Shown here in pieces: positions 1-8,730 of a DNA stretch of 12,811 nucleotides; position 1 is the stretch's first letter, and the number at the start of each line of letters is the position of its first letter. Source of the DNA: Pseudomonadota bacterium (GTDB lineage: Bacteria; Pseudomonadota; Gammaproteobacteria; Burkholderiales; Gallionellaceae); assembly GCA_021781695.1 (NCBI GenBank), contig JAJXWG010000028.1, forward strand, positions 1 to 12,811, written 5' to 3'. The translations under genes and the position numbers were made by a program. The notes below the pieces were generated by a model that saw nothing but the letters and a program-made list of their open reading frames with translations, was not told where the DNA came from and searched no databases.

Positions 1-1514
<1,514 letters not shown>

Positions 1515-1530
1515 GTTTTATTCCCAAGTA

Positions 1531-2019
1531 TTAACGATAGTAATGTATGCGCCGGGCGACATTGTCCGGAAGCAAAGGCTTTGCAAGCAACGCCGCCTGC
1601 TCCGCTGTCCTGCTGAACTTTGCATGGCGCCAGAATGCCTGCTTCGGTATGTCCGTCATGCCGGCAAGCAACACCAGTATCAGTAAGATCAGCGCACCGC
1701 GCAACAGACCGAACAGACCGCCCAGAAAACTGTCCAGCACACCCAGGCCCGCAGCCTTGACCAGATGCACGAAAAGCCAGACCAGCACCGCCCACAGTAT
1801 CAGAGTCGCGATGAACACGAGCACATAGGCCAATGCAATCCGCGCATTGGCTTCACCGACGGGCAACAGCGCTTCAATCTTGCCGGCAAGCTGCCAGCTC
1901 ATCAGGAATGCCAACGGCCAGCCCAGCAATGACAACACTTCATGAACGAAACCGCGCCACAACCCGAGCAACAAAGACAACAACATGATGCCGATTACGG
2001 CATAATCAATACCGGTCAT
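1531..2019 (-). CDS. cvpA: CvpA family inner-membrane protein
   Basis: A 162-residue membrane protein of the CvpA family, known in E. coli from colicin V production and tied to envelope homeostasis; its molecular activity is not settled. It starts MTGIDYAVIGIMLLSLLLG and shows about four hydrophobic segments (roughly 5-22, 28-45, 61-86 and 96-121). The family's WRGF motif is at 21-24 and the DSFLGGLFGLLRG stretch at 96-108. The C-terminus is short and hydrophilic. Its start codon overlaps the stop of the SPOR gene by four bases (ATGA). A good Shine-Dalgarno AAGGA (plus-strand 2026-2030) sits six bases upstream, so translation is probably coupled. purF follows after 16 bases. Confidence 0.93.
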   Translation of the reverse strand: MTGIDYAVIGIMLLSLLLGLWRGFVHEVLSLLGWPLAFLMSWQLAGKIEALLPVGEANARIALAYVLVFIATLILWAVLVWLFVHLVKAAGLGVLDSFLGGLFGLLRGALILLILVLLAGMTDIPKQAFWRHAKFSRTAEQAALLAKPLLPDNVARRIHYYR

Positions 2020-2654
2020 TCACTATCCTTGACGACAGGATGCATATCGTGCTTTTCCAACGACTTGCGCATTGCCTCTGCCTTGTTGCGATCCGCATAT
2101 GGACCCAGTCTCACCCTTGTCGTGCCGCCAACCGGTTCCGTATAGGCCTTGAACCCCATTGCCCTCAACTTGTCTGCTTCCTGCTTTGCTGTCGCGGCGT
2201 TGGCAAATGCACCTACCTGAACGACGTATTTTGCGACAATGGATTTCGCGGCAGGTTCAATCTTCTTGGCTTCGACCGGCTTAGATTCAATCGGTTTGGC
2301 TTCAATTTGCTTGGCTTCGACCGGCTTGGCTTCGATTTTCCCGACAGCTACCGCATTATTCTCAGCCACAGCCTCTGGCTTGGCAGGCTCCGCACCTGAA
2401 GCCGGACTCACAGCGGACTCCGCCTTCGCCGCCTCATCCACTACTTTTGACAGTGCAACGCCAGGCACGAATTCACCCACCTTGTCTGGCGCAGGGATGC
2501 GCAAATCGATGTCCTGCCCTGTGATTTTGGGTTCACGATCCAGCACCATAGGCAGGATGACCACCACGACCAGCGCCAAGGCTGCCGCACCGATCAGGCG
2601 CTGACGCGCGCGGCTCTTGATAACTCTTTCCTCTTCCGACTGTTGCTTTGCCAT
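2016..2654 (-). CDS. SPOR-domain cell-envelope protein (DedD-like)
   Basis: A 212-residue single-pass inner-membrane protein. A short basic cytoplasmic tail (1-20) is followed by one membrane helix (about 21-38), a Pro/Ala/Lys/Glu-rich periplasmic linker (about 40-138) and a C-terminal SPOR domain (about 142-209) beginning YVVQVGAFANAATAK. SPOR domains bind denuded septal peptidoglycan, so a role at the division site is expected. Size, architecture and place between folC and cvpA match DedD of E. coli and Pseudomonas. I leave the symbol blank because SPOR linkers and names vary. The linker holds a pentapeptide repeat, listed separately. The start is supported by an AAAGG ribosome site nine bases upstream and lies 12 bases after the folC stop; its stop overlaps the cvpA start. 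Confidence 0.9.
   Translation of the reverse strand: MAKQQSEEERVIKSRARQRLIGAAALALVVVVILPMVLDREPKITGQDIDLRIPAPDKVGEFVPGVALSKVVDEAAKAESAVSPASGAEPAKPEAVAENNAVAVGKIEAKPVEAKQIEAKPIESKPVEAKKIEPAAKSIVAKYVVQVGAFANAATAKQEADKLRAMGFKAYTEPVGGTTRVRLGPYADRNKAEAMRKSLEKHDMHPVVKDSE
2266..2340 (-). repeat. Five 15-bp tandem units in the SPOR protein linker
   Basis: Five consecutive 15-bp units (2266-2280, 2281-2295, 2296-2310, 2311-2325, 2326-2340) resemble ttggcttcgaccggc; the first and fourth are identical. A more diverged sixth copy may lie at 2251-2265. Read on the coding strand they encode about residues 106-130 as [K/P/Q][I/V]E[A/S]K pentapeptides: KIEAK, PVEAK, QIEAK, PIESK, PVEAK, followed by KIEPA. 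Because 15 is a multiple of three, copy-number changes would only lengthen or shorten the periplasmic linker between the membrane helix and the SPOR domain. Confidence 0.9.
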
Positions 2655-2666
2655 GGATTGAAACCT

Positions 2667-3947
2667 TTAGGGGATATGCCGCACAAGGCCGTCATGCACT
2701 GCCGTCATGACATGGGCCACCGTGTAGAACGATCCGAAGGCGACTATTCTATCATTTTCACCTGCCACATTACAGGCATGCATGAGCGCTTTTTGGGCAT
2801 CGGCAAAACAGATGAACTTCTCGCGGATTCCTGCGCGCCCAAGCAAGGATGCCAATTCATCGCTGCTTGCGCCGCGCGGTGCTGCGATGCCCGCTACCAG
2901 CCAGGTATCGACATGTGCATCGAGCGCTTCTATCACACCCATTGCATCCTTGTCTTTGAGCATTGCAAACACAGCATAGGTGTGCGGACAAGGCGGAAGA
3001 CTTTCCAGATTCTGCGCCAGTGCGCGTGCGGCATGCGGGTTATGCGCCACATCGAGGATCAATTGCGGTTTGCCCGGCACAAACTGAAAGCGCCCCGCAA
3101 GCTCAACCTCGCCCAGTCCGCGACGCACCGCCTGCATGTTCACCGGCAAACGCTGGCGAATGGCATCGAGCCCTGCCAGCACCGCGCTGGCGTTGTTGAG
3201 CTGGAACGCGCCGCGCAACGCAGGAAAGGGAAGCGCGCTGCGCTTGCCGGAAACACCCTGAAAATCCCACTGCCCCTGATGCGCTGTATAGCCGAATTCG
3301 CGCCCGATGCGCCAGAGCTTCGCGCCGATTTTTTCAGCATGTTCCACCAGCAACCTCGGCGCATCCTCCCCCGAGAAAATAGCCACGCAGTCTCGGCGAA
3401 AAATGCCCGCTTTTTCAAAGCCGATTTTCTCTATCGTATCGCCCAGATAATCGGTGTGATCGATATCCACGCTTGTGACAATTGCACAATCGCCATCGAA
3501 CACGTTCACCGCATCGAGGCGTCCTCCCAGACCCACCTCAAGGATTGCAACATCTACTTTTTGCTCCATGAACAGCTGCATCGCAGCCAGCGTGCCAAAT
3601 TCGAAATAGGTTAATTGAGTATTGCCTCGCGCCTGTTCTATTTTCTCGAACGACGCGCACAGCGCTTCATCGGAGACCATCTGTTTGCCGATGCGCACGC
3701 GTTCGTTGTAGGTTAGCAGATGCGGGGATGTGTAACAGCCGACCTTATAGCCTGCCGCATAAAAAATGGACTCCAGCATCGCGCATGCCGAACCCTTGCC
3801 GTTGGTGCCACCGACTACAACCAGGGGAAATTCCGGGGAAAGATTCAGCCGTTTTTTCACTTCATCCACGCGTTCCAGACCCAGCGCAATGGTCTTGGGA
3901 TGCAGGGATTCGAGGTAGGCGAGCCAGTCGGCTAAATTGGATGGCAT
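2667..3947 (-). CDS. folC: Bifunctional dihydrofolate/folylpolyglutamate synthase
   Basis: Cytoplasmic ATP-dependent ligase that joins glutamate to dihydropteroate and extends the polyglutamate tail of folates. At 426 residues it has the normal family length. Visible Mur-ligase-type motifs are the P-loop GTNGKGS (47-53), TSPHLLTYNER (73-83), LEVGLGGRLDAVN (136-148), TSVDIDHTDYLG (158-169), FEKAGIFR (177-184), LDVAHNPHAARAL (298-310) and FGSFYTVAHV (404-413). I chose the ATG giving MPSNLADWLAYLESLHP because that is where family homology normally begins. An upstream in-frame GTG at 3974 would add nine unconvincing residues and overlap the preceding gene. The chosen start lies 13 bases after the DUF3147-like stop and has no strong ribosome site, suggesting coupling. 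Whether both activities are present is inferred from bacterial family members. Confidence 0.95.
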   Translation of the reverse strand: MPSNLADWLAYLESLHPKTIALGLERVDEVKKRLNLSPEFPLVVVGGTNGKGSACAMLESIFYAAGYKVGCYTSPHLLTYNERVRIGKQMVSDEALCASFEKIEQARGNTQLTYFEFGTLAAMQLFMEQKVDVAILEVGLGGRLDAVNVFDGDCAIVTSVDIDHTDYLGDTIEKIGFEKAGIFRRDCVAIFSGEDAPRLLVEHAEKIGAKLWRIGREFGYTAHQGQWDFQGVSGKRSALPFPALRGAFQLNNASAVLAGLDAIRQRLPVNMQAVRRGLGEVELAGRFQFVPGKPQLILDVAHNPHAARALAQNLESLPPCPHTYAVFAMLKDKDAMGVIEALDAHVDTWLVAGIAAPRGASSDELASLLGRAGIREKFICFADAQKALMHACNVAGENDRIVAFGSFYTVAHVMTAVHDGLVRHIP

Positions 3948-3960
3948 AAAAACAAGCTCG

Positions 3961-4311
3961 CTACAGCTGCACACCGAGCTTGCGAAGCAGGGGCAGCATC
4001 AACGCATAACACAGCACTGTTGCAATAACCGACAGCGACAGGCTTGACCAGAATCCCAATCCGCTTTTTATCAGCAACGGCAGAAGCAGAAACAAGATCA
4101 GCGAAGGCAGCACCAGCCAGAAAATCTGGCTGGAGAGTTCGGCGATGCGGAGAGCTTCCGCACCTTCGGCATGCAGCCAGACGAACGCCAACAACGAGGT
4201 CAACGGCAAGGATGCAATCAATGCTGCAAAACCCGTGCTGCGCTTCGCAAGTTCAGTGATCGTCACGATAACGATCGCAGTGACAGCCACTTTAAGCGCG
4301 TAGTAATACAT
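3961..4311 (-). CDS. Small membrane protein, DUF3147-like
   Basis: A 116-residue, very hydrophobic protein with about four membrane segments (roughly 3-20, 29-47, 62-82 and 86-109). The pattern ITELAKRSTGFAALIASLPLTSLLAF in the first half, then an IFWLVLPSLILFLLLPLLI-like segment, resembles the DUF3147 family of small bacterial membrane proteins as I remember it. The match is by eye and no function is known. Its ATG follows the accD TAG with no base between, so translation is almost certainly coupled to accD; no ribosome site is visible. folC follows after 13 bases. It is inserted into the otherwise conserved accD-folC order. The density of Leu and the conserved-looking SLPLTS motif argue that it is a real gene and not chance. 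Confidence 0.8.
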   Translation of the reverse strand: MYYYALKVAVTAIVIVTITELAKRSTGFAALIASLPLTSLLAFVWLHAEGAEALRIAELSSQIFWLVLPSLILFLLLPLLIKSGLGFWSSLSLSVIATVLCYALMLPLLRKLGVQL

Positions 4312-5193
4312 CTAGGCCGCAGCGGATTCCATGACGGCAGGCTGGCGGGTCAGCAATGTGATCAGCGTCGTCAGCTGATTCTTCATCTCGCGGCGGTCGA
4401 TGATCATGTCCACCGCACCGTGTTCGAGCAGAAACTCTGCGCGCTGAAAACCTTCCGGCAAGGTTTCGCGCACCGTCTGCTGGATCACGCGCGCACCCGC
4501 AAAGCCGATCAGCGCGCCGGGTTCTGCGATCACCACATCACCCATGAAAGCGAAGCTGGCTGACACGCCGCCCATGGTGGGGTCCGTCAGCACGGAAATG
4601 AAGGGCAGCTTGCCTTCGGACAACTGGGTCAGCGCAGCGCAGGTCTTGGCCATCTGCATCAGCGACAGCAAGCCTTCCTGCATGCGCGCCCCGCCGCTGG
4701 CGGCAAAGCAGATGAACGGGCATCTCTGTTCCAGCGCAACCTGCACGCCGCGCACGAATCTCTCGCCGACCACCGAACCCATCGAGCCGCCCATGAAGTT
4801 GAATTCGAACGAGGCTGCAACAACCGGGACCGTGCGTATCGCGCCTTGCATCACCACCAGCGCGTCGTCCTCGTCGGTGCTTTTTTTCGATGCGATCAGG
4901 CGCTCGGAATACTTGCGGCTATCTTTGAATTTTAAGGTATCCACGGGCAGCACTTCGGCGCCGATTTCAAAACGTCCTTCGCCATCGAGCAGCCAGTCGA
5001 GGCGGGTGCGCGCCGAAATCCGGTGATGGTGATTGCACTTGGGGCAGACGCTCAGGTTCTTTTCAAGATCGGAATGGTACAGCACTTCCTCGCATGAAGG
5101 ACATTTGCTCCAAAGCCCTTCCGGCACATTTTTCTTGGCATCGCCCTCGCGGCGATTGATTTTCGGCGGCAACATTTTTTGAAACCAGCTCAT
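4312..5193 (-). CDS. accD: Acetyl-CoA carboxylase carboxyltransferase, beta subunit
   Basis: Beta subunit of the carboxyltransferase that moves CO2 from carboxybiotin to acetyl-CoA, giving malonyl-CoA for fatty acid synthesis; it works as an alpha2beta2 complex with AccA, which is not in the window. At 293 residues it is of normal length. The N-terminal four-cysteine zinc ribbon is intact (Cys31, Cys34, Cys50, Cys53; C-x2-C-x15-C-x2-C). The crotonase-fold core shows FMGGSMGSVVGE (133-144), ASGGARMQEG (165-174), TDPTMGGVSASFA (203-215) and GFAGARVIQQT (230-240). The start MSWFQKMLPPKI matches the family and has an AAGGA ribosome site seven bases upstream (plus-strand 5201-5205). An open frame continues 32 codons further upstream but has no homology. 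A 64-base gap separates it from trpA, the longest gap inside the operon, in which I see no clear promoter. Confidence 0.97.
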   Translation of the reverse strand: MSWFQKMLPPKINRREGDAKKNVPEGLWSKCPSCEEVLYHSDLEKNLSVCPKCNHHHRISARTRLDWLLDGEGRFEIGAEVLPVDTLKFKDSRKYSERLIASKKSTDEDDALVVMQGAIRTVPVVAASFEFNFMGGSMGSVVGERFVRGVQVALEQRCPFICFAASGGARMQEGLLSLMQMAKTCAALTQLSEGKLPFISVLTDPTMGGVSASFAFMGDVVIAEPGALIGFAGARVIQQTVRETLPEGFQRAEFLLEHGAVDMIIDRREMKNQLTTLITLLTRQPAVMESAAA

Positions 5194-5257
5194 TGTGTAT
5201 TCCTTTACTATGTAACAACTTAGGGTGGACTTTGCACCATGTCGGGCGCAGCCAGAA

Positions 5258-6058
5258 CTACCCTTTATCGATTGCCACGCGCAACTCACCCACCAAGCGG
5301 CTCACATTGGCAATCACGTTTTGCTCGGTGGAAGCTTCGATTTCCTGCACGATGCGGCTGCCCACCACCACACCATCGCAAAGCTTCGCCACCGCATTTG
5401 CTGTTGCCGCATCGCGGATGCCAAAGCCCACGCCTATCGGCAGCTTGATATGTTTCCGCAACTGCGGGATTTTTTTTTCGATGTCAGACAGATCGAGATT
5501 GCCCGCACCGGTCACGCCCTTCAACGAAACATAATACACATAGCCCCTGGCAAGCCTGGCAACTGTCTCTATGCGCGCATCCAAGGTAGTCGGCGCCAAC
5601 AGAAATATGGGGTCTATACCGTGGTGCTGCAAATGCAGAAAAGCCTCATGGCTCTCCTCGGGAGGAAAATCCACCGTCAGCACGCCATCCACGCCCACCT
5701 CCTCGCAGCGCTTTGCAAATAGCCCCCAGCCCATCGCCTCAATCGGATTTCCATAGCCCATCAGAACGACAGGCGTAGTGCTGTTCTTTGTGCGAAATTC
5801 AGCCACCATCCCGAGCACGCCGCGCAGCGTCATGCGGTGTTTCAGCGCACGCTCGGAAGCGCGCTGTATCACAGGGCCATCGGCCATCGGATCCGAAAAC
5901 GGCACGCCCAGTTCGATCACGTCCGCCCCAGCACCCGCCAGAGCGTGCATCAGCGGCACCGTAAGCGCCAGACTAGGGTCTCCCGCGGTAAAAAAGGGAA
6001 TCAACGCGCGGCGGTTGTCTTGTTTTAACTTCTCGAATGTTGCTTGTATACGGCTCAT
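5258..6058 (-). CDS. trpA: Tryptophan synthase alpha subunit
   Basis: Cleaves indole-3-glycerol phosphate to indole and glyceraldehyde-3-phosphate; the indole passes through a tunnel to TrpB. The 266-residue TIM barrel has the normal length. The catalytic pair falls exactly at the expected numbering: Glu49 in DVIELGVPFSDPMADGP and Asp60 in the same stretch. The loop-6 region GVTGAG is at 181-186, and phosphate-binding glycines are in GFGIRDA (211-217) and VVVGSRIV (230-237). The ATG overlaps the trpB stop by four bases (ATGA), the typical translational coupling for two subunits made in equal amounts. No truncation or missing residue is visible. Confidence 0.97.
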   Translation of the reverse strand: MSRIQATFEKLKQDNRRALIPFFTAGDPSLALTVPLMHALAGAGADVIELGVPFSDPMADGPVIQRASERALKHRMTLRGVLGMVAEFRTKNSTTPVVLMGYGNPIEAMGWGLFAKRCEEVGVDGVLTVDFPPEESHEAFLHLQHHGIDPIFLLAPTTLDARIETVARLARGYVYYVSLKGVTGAGNLDLSDIEKKIPQLRKHIKLPIGVGFGIRDAATANAVAKLCDGVVVGSRIVQEIEASTEQNVIANVSRLVGELRVAIDKG

Positions 6059-7251
6059 AAGGATATCCCAGAAAGGCGCGCCACCGTGTTGATGTCCTTG
6101 TCGCCGCGCCCGGACAGATTCACCAGCAGCACCTTGTCACGGCCCATCGCAGGCGCAATCTTCGCGGCATGCGCCAACGCGTGACTGGATTCCAGCGCGG
6201 GGATGATGCCTTCAAAGCGGCAAAGGTCGTGAAAAGCCTGCATCGCCTCGTCGTCGTCAATCGCAACATATTGCGCGCGGCCTATATCCTTCAGCAAGCA
6301 ATGTTCAGGGCCCACGCCAGGATAGTCGAGTCCCGCCGAGATCGAGTGCGTCTCGATGATCTGACCGTCATCATCCTGCATCAGATAAACCTTGTTGCCG
6401 TGCAGCACGCCCACCTTGCTGTTGGATGTAAGCGGCGCCGCATGAGAACCGCTTTTGATGCCGTGTCCGCCAGCTTCCACGCCGATGATCTGCACCTGTT
6501 TTTCCTCGATGTAGGGATGGAAAAGGCCGATCGCATTGGAGCCGCCGCCCACGCAGGCGATCACCGCATCCGGCTGGCGACCTATCATCTCGGGCATCTG
6601 AATCTTGGCTTCGTTGCCTATCACGCATTGAAAATCGCGCACCATCATCGGGTAAGGATGGGGCCCTGCCGCAGTGCCGAAAATATAGAAGGTGCTCTCG
6701 ACGTTGGTGACCCAGTCGCGTATCGCTTCGTTGCACGCATCCTTGAGCGTTCTGGAGCCGCTCTCCACCGGTACCACGGTGGCACCGAGCAGCTTCATGC
6801 GGTACACGTTGGGCGCCTGGCGCACGATGTCCTCGGCGCCCATGTAGACCACGCACTCCATGCCGTAGCGAGCAGCCACCGTCGCCGTTGCCACACCGTG
6901 CATGCCAGCGCCTGTCTCCGCGATCACGCGCTTCTTGCCCATGCGCCGCGCAAGCAGTGCCTGGCCTATCGCATTGTTGATCTTGTGCGCACCGGTGTGA
7001 TTCAAGTCTTCGCGCTTGAGATATATCTGCGCGCCACCCAATCTGTCCGACCAGTTTTTGGCGTGATAAATCGGGCTGGGACGGCCCACATAATGTTTCA
7101 GTTCATAAGCAAATTCGGCCTTGAATTCCGGATCATTCCGGTAACGCAAATACTGCACGCGCAATTCCTCCACCGCAGGGATCAATGTCTCCGCCATGTA
7201 GATGCCGCCGTATGGGCCAAAATGGCCCGTGCTGTCAGGATAATCGTACAT
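6055..7251 (-). CDS. trpB: Tryptophan synthase beta subunit
   Basis: PLP enzyme that condenses indole with serine to give tryptophan, acting in an alpha2beta2 complex with TrpA. It has 398 residues, normal for TrpB1. It opens MYDYPDSTGHFGPYGGIYMAE, the family's usual start. The PLP lysine is Lys90 in NHTGAHKINNA, catalytic Glu112 is in AETGAGMHG (111-119), and the phosphate-binding GGGSNAIG is at 235-242. The C-terminal LSGRGDKD motif is present. The ATG directly abuts the trpF TAG, and trpA overlaps its stop. The first pathway genes (trpE, G, D, C) are absent from the window, consistent with the split trp layout of beta- and gammaproteobacteria. Confidence 0.97.
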   Translation of the reverse strand: MYDYPDSTGHFGPYGGIYMAETLIPAVEELRVQYLRYRNDPEFKAEFAYELKHYVGRPSPIYHAKNWSDRLGGAQIYLKREDLNHTGAHKINNAIGQALLARRMGKKRVIAETGAGMHGVATATVAARYGMECVVYMGAEDIVRQAPNVYRMKLLGATVVPVESGSRTLKDACNEAIRDWVTNVESTFYIFGTAAGPHPYPMMVRDFQCVIGNEAKIQMPEMIGRQPDAVIACVGGGSNAIGLFHPYIEEKQVQIIGVEAGGHGIKSGSHAAPLTSNSKVGVLHGNKVYLMQDDDGQIIETHSISAGLDYPGVGPEHCLLKDIGRAQYVAIDDDEAMQAFHDLCRFEGIIPALESSHALAHAAKIAPAMGRDKVLLVNLSGRGDKDINTVARLSGISL

Positions 7252-7959
7252 CTATTTATCTAACCTCTTGTAATCCATACGCATGACTTCATGCATGAAA
7301 CTTGCGATCTTTTCCGCATCCTTTATACCCTTCAGGGTGTTTATACCCTTGCCTGCCTCCACACCGCTCGATACATCGACCGCATAAGGCTGCACTTTCT
7401 CTATTGCGCCCGCAACATTTTCAGCATCAAGGCCGCCTGACAGAACCAAAGGCAACGGCAGGTCCTTTGGGATCAAAGCCCAGTCAAACACGGCACCCGT
7501 GCCGCCCGGAATCCCTTCGACATGCGCATCGAGCAGCAAGCCCTGGGCCTGTCTGTAAAGCGCCGCGCATTGTAGCAAATCCACGCCGGTCTTTACGCGT
7601 ATCGCCTTGAGATAAGGCTTGTGGAATTGCCCGCAATATTCCGGCGTCTCGTCGCCGTGAAACTGCAGCACATCCAGCGGCACACAAGACAGCACCTCTC
7701 GCACCGTCTCTGTACTTGCGTTCACGAACAGACCCACCACCGTGACAAACGGCGGCAGCGCATCAGCCAGTTGCCTGGCTTTTTCAATGCTGACATGGCG
7801 CGGGCTCTTCTCAAAGAACACCAGACCGATGGCGTCCGCGCCGCTCTTTACAACAGCCAGCGCATCCTCAACTCTTGTGATGCCGCAGATTTTTACACGG
7901 GTCCTGATTCCTCTTCCCATCGGAACAACCGCCATTCCCTGCTCTCTGTCATCTGTCAT
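7252..7959 (-). CDS. trpF: Phosphoribosylanthranilate isomerase
   Basis: Converts N-(5'-phosphoribosyl)anthranilate to the 1-deoxyribulose form, the third dedicated step of tryptophan synthesis. TIM-barrel motifs are clear: RVKICGITR with the catalytic Cys25, catalytic Asp144 in LLLDA, GGTGAVFDW (152-160), LSGGL (173-177) and VDVSSGVE (194-201), numbered from the start given. The start is uncertain. The given ATG (7959) is the second copy of a heptamer repeat, four bases after the truA stop, with AGAGG 11 bases upstream. In-frame ATGs at 7935 and 7920 give shorter N-termini, and homology only starts near RTRVKICG, so 7920 (222 residues) is a serious alternative. The residues encoded by 7921-7959 look like repeat-derived sequence. 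The stop abuts trpB. Confidence 0.95.
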   Translation of the reverse strand: MTDDREQGMAVVPMGRGIRTRVKICGITRVEDALAVVKSGADAIGLVFFEKSPRHVSIEKARQLADALPPFVTVVGLFVNASTETVREVLSCVPLDVLQFHGDETPEYCGQFHKPYLKAIRVKTGVDLLQCAALYRQAQGLLLDAHVEGIPGGTGAVFDWALIPKDLPLPLVLSGGLDAENVAGAIEKVQPYAVDVSSGVEAGKGINTLKGIKDAEKIASFMHEVMRMDYKRLDK

Positions 7960-7978
7960 CTGTCATCTGTCCTCTGAC
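7944..7978 (-). repeat. Heptanucleotide tandem repeat across the truA/trpF junction
   Basis: Plus-strand units are ctctgtc (7944-7950), three perfect atctgtc copies (7951-7957, 7958-7964, 7965-7971) and a variant ctctgac (7972-7978). On the coding strand this reads as GACAGAT units, each holding ATGA. The truA stop TGA (7963-7965) and the second-copy ATG used as a possible trpF start (7957-7959) both lie inside the array. Confidence 0.95.
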
Positions 7979-8730
7979 TGAGGCAATCCCCATTTCGCAT
8001 CGTATAGTATGCGGCGCAAGTATAAACCATCCGGCATGAAGGTCGGCGCTGCCTTCCTGCGCTCCCTTCCTGCCAGCACTTCACAAAGCCAGGATGGAGG
8101 ATACTTCCCCTTGCCCACATACACGAGACATCCCATCAGATTGCGCACCATGTGATGCAAAAACGCGTTAGCCGAAAAATCGAACACCACCATCTCGCCT
8201 TCTTTGCGTATATTGATGCTGTTCATGCGCTTGACCGGCGATTTGGCCTGGCATTCCGCAGCCCTGAATGCGCTGAAATCGTGTTCTCCGAGCAGACAAA
8301 GTGCGGCCTGTTGCATCGCTGCAATGTCCAGCGGCAGATGAAACCATCCGGCACGCCCAGCATGAACTGCCGATCGCACCGGGCGGTTGATCAGAAAATA
8401 ACGGTAGCTGCGCCCTTCTGCGGAAAAGCGCGCGTGAAATTCTTCAGACACCACATGCGCCCAGCGCACTGCGATGCTGTCTGGCAGCTCCGAGTTCACG
8501 CCGCGCACCCAGGCGCTCAACGGCCTTTTTGCCTTTGTATCAAAATGCACCACCTGCTCCAGCGCATGCACGCCGGCATCGGTGCGCCCTGCGGCGACGA
8601 CTGAAACGGATGCGTCAGCGATCCTACCCACAGCCTCCTGCAACACATCCTGAACAGTCATCACGTCATCCTGGCTTTGCCAGCCGCAATAGGGCCTGCC
8701 GTCGTATTCAACGCCCAGCGCAATCCTCAT
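7963..8730 (-). CDS. truA: tRNA pseudouridine(38-40) synthase
   Basis: Converts uridines 38-40 in the tRNA anticodon arm to pseudouridine. The 255-residue protein carries the catalytic Asp51 in AAGRTDAGVHA (46-56), the HARFSAEGRSYRYFL motif (99-113) with the active-site tyrosine near 109, and FLHHMVRNLMG near the C-terminal third. The start MRIALGVEYDG is preferred because its ATG overlaps the preceding gene's TGA by four bases (ATGA). An upstream in-frame GTG at 8745 would only add MAGDA. The last four residues (SEDR) and the stop are encoded by the heptamer repeat; homology is expected to end around WGLP. Linkage fimV-truA-trpF matches Pseudomonas. Confidence 0.96.
   Translation of the reverse strand: MRIALGVEYDGRPYCGWQSQDDVMTVQDVLQEAVGRIADASVSVVAAGRTDAGVHALEQVVHFDTKAKRPLSAWVRGVNSELPDSIAVRWAHVVSEEFHARFSAEGRSYRYFLINRPVRSAVHAGRAGWFHLPLDIAAMQQAALCLLGEHDFSAFRAAECQAKSPVKRMNSINIRKEGEMVVFDFSANAFLHHMVRNLMGCLVYVGKGKYPPSWLCEVLAGRERRKAAPTFMPDGLYLRRILYDAKWGLPQSEDR

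Noticed and set aside
2643..3614. A 323-codon open frame on the plus strand
   Set aside because: It lies antisense to folC, whose motifs are all intact. Its translation is rich in Cys, His and Arg with no recognisable domain, as expected from a codon-bias shadow.
5194..5257. Promoter or regulatory element in the trpA-accD gap
   Set aside because: Only a four-base-pair GGTG/CACC hairpin and no paired -35/-10 boxes of acceptable quality, so I do not call one.
5194..5289. A 32-codon N-terminal extension of accD
   Set aside because: No family similarity, and the ATG at 5193 has a good AAGGA site and the standard MSWFQK start.
6169..7263. A 364-codon open frame on the plus strand
   Set aside because: Exactly antisense to trpB. 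The His/Arg/Ala-rich translation has no family signature.
7944..7978. Heptamer array as a CRISPR or mobile-element end
   Set aside because: Units are seven bases with no spacers, no flanking duplications and no transposase nearby.
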